Source of the DNA: Panicum virgatum | Lineage: Eukaryota; Streptophyta; Magnoliopsida; Poales; Poaceae | Direction: 5' to 3' | Assembly (NCBI RefSeq): GCF_016808335.1 | Contig: NC_053138.1 | Span: forward strand, 13,013,900 to 13,077,899 | DNA: 64,000 nt | Shown here: positions 59,502 to 64,000 of the stretch, piece by piece | Layout: each line of letters opens with the position of its first letter | Position numbering within the stretch: position 1 is the stretch's first letter | Made by a program: the position numbers and the translations under genes | The notes under the pieces: model-generated | Told to the model about the DNA's origin: nothing | What the model saw: the letters and a program-made list of their open reading frames with translations, nothing else | Databases searched by the model: none

Positions 59502-61064
59502 ATCGTCATCAGGAAGGATATTGTCTTTCAGGTAGTCCCGGATCTCGGAGATCCATGCATCGGGACCTCCTTGAGCAGGTGGGAGTGGCTATATGAGGTC
59601 TCCAGGGTCCTCAACAGCGCACACAACCCTGGGCGGGCACCACGGATGGAATGCCGCCGGCACCGCTAGCTTCGAGGTGCTAGCTTGATCCCCTTCACCC
59701 AGTTCGGCAGGCTGGGCGGTAGGTCTCAGCAACCGTCTTTCGAAGACACCCTCGAGCACGGGTGCCCAGGTAGATGCTCTCACGGAGAGATCATCTGCTG
59801 CTGAGTTGAATTCGAGGGGAACATGTTGCAGTTCCAAGGTGTCGAAGTCCTTCTCGAGCTTCCTCACGTGAATGAGGAATGCCGCGACACAATCCCCCCG
59901 GACCTGCTTGATGATCAGCTGAGAATCTCCCTTTACCAGGAGCTGCCGGGCCCCCAGAGACAGGGCTTCTGTCAGGCCAAAGATCAAAGCTTCGTACTCT
60001 GCCATGTTGTTGGTGGCCTTGAACTCAAGGTGCACCATGTAATTCAGTTGATCTACGTTTGGGTCGATAAGGACCACACCAGCTCCAGCCCACTGCTTGC
60101 GGACGGACCCATCGAAGAAGAGTGTCCAGTGGGGCTCGGTGAAGACTGTTGTCCTGACTTCTGGCTCCGGGGGTCCGGCGTTGAGGTCCGGACCCCCAGA
60201 ATTACTTGGGGAAGGAGTCCATTCTACTATGAAATCAGCCAGGATTTGGCTTTTGACTGCATGGCGGGGCTGGAAGTCCAGCTGGAACTTAGCCAACTCT
60301 GCTGCCCACTTGGCGATGTTGCCCATGGTGTTGGAGTTGTGCAGGATCGCTCTCAGCGGATAAGAGGTCACTATGACAACTCTGTGTGCCTGAAAATATT
60401 GGCGCAGTTTCCTGGACGCAATAATTATGGCATAGATAAGCTTATGCGTCTCAAGATACCTAGCCTTTGCCTCATGAAGGACTTCACTGACATAGTAGAC
60501 TGGCTTCTGGATGGTCCGGACCCTGGCCACCGGGTTCGGCTCGCCCTTGTCCACCACGTCAGGTCCTTGGCCCCCCAGCGGTTCTGGGTTCCCACTGGGT
60601 CGAGGCTCCTCCGGACCCCCTTGTCCGGGATCCGGACCTTCAGACAGAAGAGTGGCTGCCGGACCCCCATGTCCGTGGTCCGGCTCACCATCCTTGGCCG
60701 GGGGGACCCTGGTGTCCCCCTGGCGAGCTTGCTCCGTCCTCTCGGCCACCAGCACCATGCTGACCGCCTCTGCAGACGCAGCAAGATACAAAAACAGCGT
60801 CTCACCTGGCTCTGGAGCCACCAATACTGGCAGTGAGGTGAGGTGCTACTTCAGCTCTTGGAAGGCTTGTTCAGCCTCTTCAGTCCAAGAGAATGGGCCG
60901 GACCTCCTCAATAGCTTGAAGAAGGAGAGGGCCCTCTCAGCCAGCCTCGAAATGAAGCGGCTAAGAGCGGCCAGAGATCCAGTAAGCTTTTGGACGTCCT
61001 TGATGCGGCAAGGAGGCCTCATCGCCTCGATCGCCTTGATCTTGGCTAGGTTTGCCTCGATGCC
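59502..61064 (-). pseudogene. E3 connection domain and RNase H
   Basis: After the stop at 61065 the frame continues with KLTGSLAALSRFISR-type sequence, then the open frame 60824-59589. The RNase H triad is visible in FFDGSVRK, NNMAEYEAL and VKGDSQLI, near 60110-59920. A Pro/Gly-rich insert (about 60720-60540) precedes VYYVSEVLHEAKARY. Confidence 0.8.
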
Positions 61065-61806
61065 TCAATGTGAGACCAGGAAACCCAGCAGCTTCCCTGC
61101 CGAGACGCCGAAAATGCACTTCTCGGGATTCAGCTTCGTGCGCGTGGCGCGCAGTCGGTCGAAGACGAGGGATAGGTCCTCAACTAGTGTTGACCCTACC
61201 TTAGACTTGACTACAATGTCATCGACATATACCTCAACTATATCTCTAATTAAATTACAGAAAGTTTTGTTCATAGCTCGCACAAACGTGGGTAAGGCAT
61301 TCCGCAGACCATATGGCATGACAATATAGCAATAAAGTCCATCCACTGTTACAAAAGCAGTATGTTTCCTATCCTCTCTAGACATCTGTATCTGGTGGAA
61401 ACCAGAGTAAGCATCTAGGAAAGACAAAAGGTCACACCCGAAGGTGGAGTCCACAATCTGATCGATACGTGGAAGAGGATAGGGGTCTCTAGGTAATGCC
61501 TTGTTGAGGCTATGTAGTCGATGCACATCCGAAGCTTCCCATTGGCCTTTGGGACGACGACCGGGTTGGACAACCTCTCGGGGTGGTGGACCTCCTCGAT
61601 GAAGCCAGCGTGTAGCAGCTTGCGAACTTCTTCACGGATGAAATTCTGCCGCTCCACGGACTGCTTCTGAGGTTTCTGGCGTACCGGCGTGGCGTCAGGG
61701 TAGATCCTCAGATGGTGCTCGATCACTTCCCTGGGGATCCCGAGCATCTTGGTTCCCAGGCGAACACATCCACATTTGCCCGGAGGAAAGTTATGAGTGT
61801 GTCTTC
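61065..61806 (-). pseudogene. E3 reverse transcriptase (frameshifts and stop)
   Basis: Fingers and palm begin in the frame 61747-61415 (RKLLHAGFIEEVHHPE, VVVPKANGKLRMCIDY), shift near 61510 into 61526-61065 (SFLDAYSGFHQIQM, MPYGLRNALPTFVRAM), and carry an intact YVDDIVVKSK box near 61230. The frame stops at 61065 in LVSH, where TGA replaces the usual Arg codon, most simply CGA to TGA. Confidence 0.87.
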
Positions 61807-63165
61807 CTATTTCTCCTCCAGGTTCCCCGCGATGCGGGTGGTCCGGGAGGAATCCGCTCCGACCCGCACGGTCTTCACGGGAACATTGTCCGGGTCGGAC
61901 GGTTGAACCTTATGTGCCCTGGCAGGCACCTTGGCTCGCGAGGTGGATGGGTCCTCCTCGGAATGTGCAGTCTCTGCCGCCAGAGCATGCAGTTTCTCAA
62001 CTGCAGCGACGGCAGCGGTGCGGTCACCCCACACGGTGAGGACACCGGCAGGGGAAGGTATCTTCAGGATGAAATACCCGTAATGGGCAATGGCCATGAA
62101 GCGGTAGAGAGCCGGCCTGCAAATGATGGCATTGAACGGGAGGTTCACCTCCGCAACATCGAACGGGACGCTCTCTATGTGGAAGTTCACCTCGGTCCTG
62201 AACGTGACTGGCAGAGTGATGCTCCCCAGAGGGAACACCGGATGTGGGCCCACTCTGGAGAATGGGCGAGAGGGAGTCAGCTTGGACTCCGGGATCTGCA
62301 GCTGCTTGAACGCTGCATAGCTGATAACGTTGAGGCCAGCCCCACCATCAATCAGCATGTGATAGAGCCTGATGTTGGCTATGAGAGGGGCGATGACTAG
62401 AGGTAGTACACCAGCCCTGGCCATGTTCTCCGGGCAGTCAGATGGCCCGAAGGAGATGGTGGTGTTCCTCCACCTGTGGTGTGGCGTCGCCTTCGGGACC
62501 CCCGGCTTCGCCGAAAGTACCTCTCGGCGAAGGGTCTTCACGTCCCGCTGGGAGACAAGCTCCCAGCTCCCGCCGTACATTACGTACAACTTATTGCGGC
62601 GCTCCTCGTTGTCAGAGTCGGAGTTGTCGTGGTTGTAAAGGCCCTTCAGCTCCCGAGCGGGGGATTGGTACCCCAGCTCCTTCTCCCCGGCAGGGGCCTC
62701 ACTGTCGGAGGCTTTCTCCTTGCCAGACCGCTGGCGAGGAGGGGGTGAGCCGTCCTTGGAGGCCTGCTCATGCCGCCCACTGACCCGCTTCGCGAGCTTC
62801 TGGATCTCGCGGCAGTCAGCGGCGCTGTGGCGAGCGGTGGGATGAACTGGGCATGAACCTCCGTTGCCACCTTGCGGGCGCGGACACTTGCCATGCGCAT
62901 TCTGGCCCCCAGCCGCTGCCGCAGCAGTTGGTGCCGCTGCTGCAGCGACCGGACCCCCGTCTTGTGGCTCCCCGCGACCCCGGTTCTTGTTCTTCTTTTT
63001 CTTGCCACCGCCCTGGACGGTAGCTCCGGAGCCACCAACCTTGGCGTCATCGTCTTGGGGGGCTGAGTGCCATGCGCGGCCCTCAGCGACCCTGGCACAC
63101 TTGTCAGCCAGGGAGAAAAGCGTGGTAACGCTTTCCATCTCGTGCGTCGCCAGTTTCTCGAGCAT
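61807..63165 (-). pseudogene. E3 gag C-terminus and protease
   Basis: An open frame of 452 aa. Order: gag tail (KLATHEMESVTTLFSLADKC), Lys/Asn/Arg-rich stretch (KKKKNKNRGRG), CCHC-like knuckle CPVHPTARHSAADC, charged linker, then protease with active-site word LIDGGAGLNVIS (about 62365-62330) and later INTG-like LPFNAIICRPALYRF. It stops at 61807-61809 directly before the reverse transcriptase linker, with a frameshift just after. Confidence 0.85.
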
Positions 63166-64000
63166 CTTCTCATTACCCCTTGATGGAAAGCAGTAATGAC
63201 ATATGCGTCAGAGATACGAGGAATGGTACCCTGTACATTGGTGAAGCGCGAGATGAATGGTCGGAGCGTCTCTCCGGGTTTCTGCCTCACGGCGTGGAGG
63301 TGAGCCTCCACACCATGCTGCTGGTACGCACTGGCGAAATCCGTAGTGAACCTCGCACAGAGCTCCTCGCAGGACTGAATCGTCCTAGGAGTGAGGTTCA
63401 TGAGTCAAATCCGGGCTGGCCCAGTCTAGGCTACATGAAAGTAGCTCGCCATGACAGCGTCATTGCCACCAGCTGCTGTGATGGCGGTAACGTACACCTG
63501 CAGGAACTCCGACAGATTAGTGGTACCGTCGTACTTCTCCGGCAGGTGCGGGCGGAACTTGGACGGCCATGCCACCGCACGGAGGTGATCCGCCAGCGCA
63601 GCGCAACCCACCCCAGCCACCGGGGTGCCCGCTTGTATCCGGGCGTTTCCCGGAGGCTTGGGTGCCGCTGCATCCAAGTCGGCATTGTGGTTGTGGCTCT
63701 CGATGTTGAGGCGGCGTTCTCACGCCCTTTCCACGGAGATGCGGGCGTCCTCACCCGCGCGCCTGCGGTTGAGCTCCGCCCGCAGGTCTTCTGTTCGCGC
63801 ACCCCTCACCGTGGGGGAGCGCACGGACGCCGACACACCGCTCTGGCGCCGGTGGTAGGGTACCACCGCATTGCCAGGCGGAGGTCGTTGTCCAGTCCTT
63901 GCAGAACTCGGGGAGACCTGAGCCAGATGGAGGAGACGGTCAACGTCGTCCCGCCACTGGCTCAGGGCATCTGGCGAGGCTGCAGTAGCCGGAGGGTTGC
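63166..64000 (-). pseudogene. E3 gag, N-terminal and central part (cut by window edge)
   Basis: The central gag domain is recognisable in the frame 63401-63170 (CARFTTDFASAYQQHG, KPGETLRPFISRFTNVQGTIPRI) and upstream in 63677-63426 (PSKFRPHLPEKYDGTTNLSEFLQVY). A stop and frame change at about 63405-63425 and another shift at about 63180 break it. The start lies beyond 64000. Confidence 0.75.

Larger units (their letters stand above)
49519..64000 (-). mobile_element. E3: Ty3/Gypsy LTR retrotransposon, right end beyond window
   Basis: The left LTR (49519-50570) is the 3' LTR, because gag, protease, reverse transcriptase, RNase H and integrase read on minus from the right edge to 58326. The antisense gene lies on + between integrase and the LTR, as in E1 and E2. 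The LTR is related to that of E4. Two solo LTRs have landed in it (E9 and E8). Pol carries several frameshifts and a stop. The right LTR, primer site and second duplication lie outside the window, so completeness cannot be judged. Confidence 0.9.

Overview
This is nuclear DNA of a grass (Poaceae). The evidence is two spliced plant genes with grass-like GC composition, embedded in nested LTR retrotransposons of families typical of grass genomes: Ty3/Gypsy elements carrying an antisense 'gypsy-type transposon' gene, Copia LTRs of the Angela/BARE and SIRE kinds, and Tourist-type MITEs. The species cannot be fixed from the sequence.

Layout. 1-1777: intergenic DNA with two MITE-like inverted repeats. 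1778-29660: one nest. Element E1 (Gypsy, + strand, 5-bp target duplication gtcat, about 10.8 kb without its guests) holds two insertions. E4 (7567-11812, duplication gacaa) is a young, coding-free LTR element that splits E1's integrase. E2 (16238-29066, minus strand, duplication gggct) is a relative of E1 that keeps a gag-like gene and the antisense gene but has tandem repeats where pol should be. E2 in turn holds E5, a 3.4-kb solo LTR (21611-24991, duplication gtagc). 30877-38480: a gene island with an intact 14-exon casein kinase 1-like gene (+) and an intact 5-exon IQM-type calmodulin-binding protein gene (-), arranged tail to tail. 40253-46874: a probable DNA transposon containing solo LTR E6 (same family as E5, duplication ggccg), which contains solo LTR E7 (duplication aagaa). 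46992-47775: a Pack-MULE-like element. 48215-48534: a clear Tourist-type MITE (duplication taa). 49519 to beyond 64000: Gypsy element E3 (minus strand, right end outside the window), containing two solo LTRs, E9 (duplication cagtg) and E8 (ggtgg/ggcgg).

How parts relate. E1, E2 and E3 share one architecture: gag-pol on one strand and, between pol and the 3' LTR, a spliced gene on the opposite strand. E4 is an internally deleted relative of E3. E1 and E3 pol carry stops and frameshifts, so neither is autonomous as it stands. Counting LTR differences by eye gives about 8% for E1, 6-7% for E2 and 1% for E4, which agrees with the nesting order.

Most unusual signals: (1) solo LTRs E5 and E6 share two exon-like blocks encoding an acidic peptide with a synonymous substitution pattern and conserved splice sites; (2) E2 is a gag-plus-antisense-gene element without pol; (3) ACCGGT palindromes cluster upstream of the TATA box in two unrelated-looking Copia LTRs.
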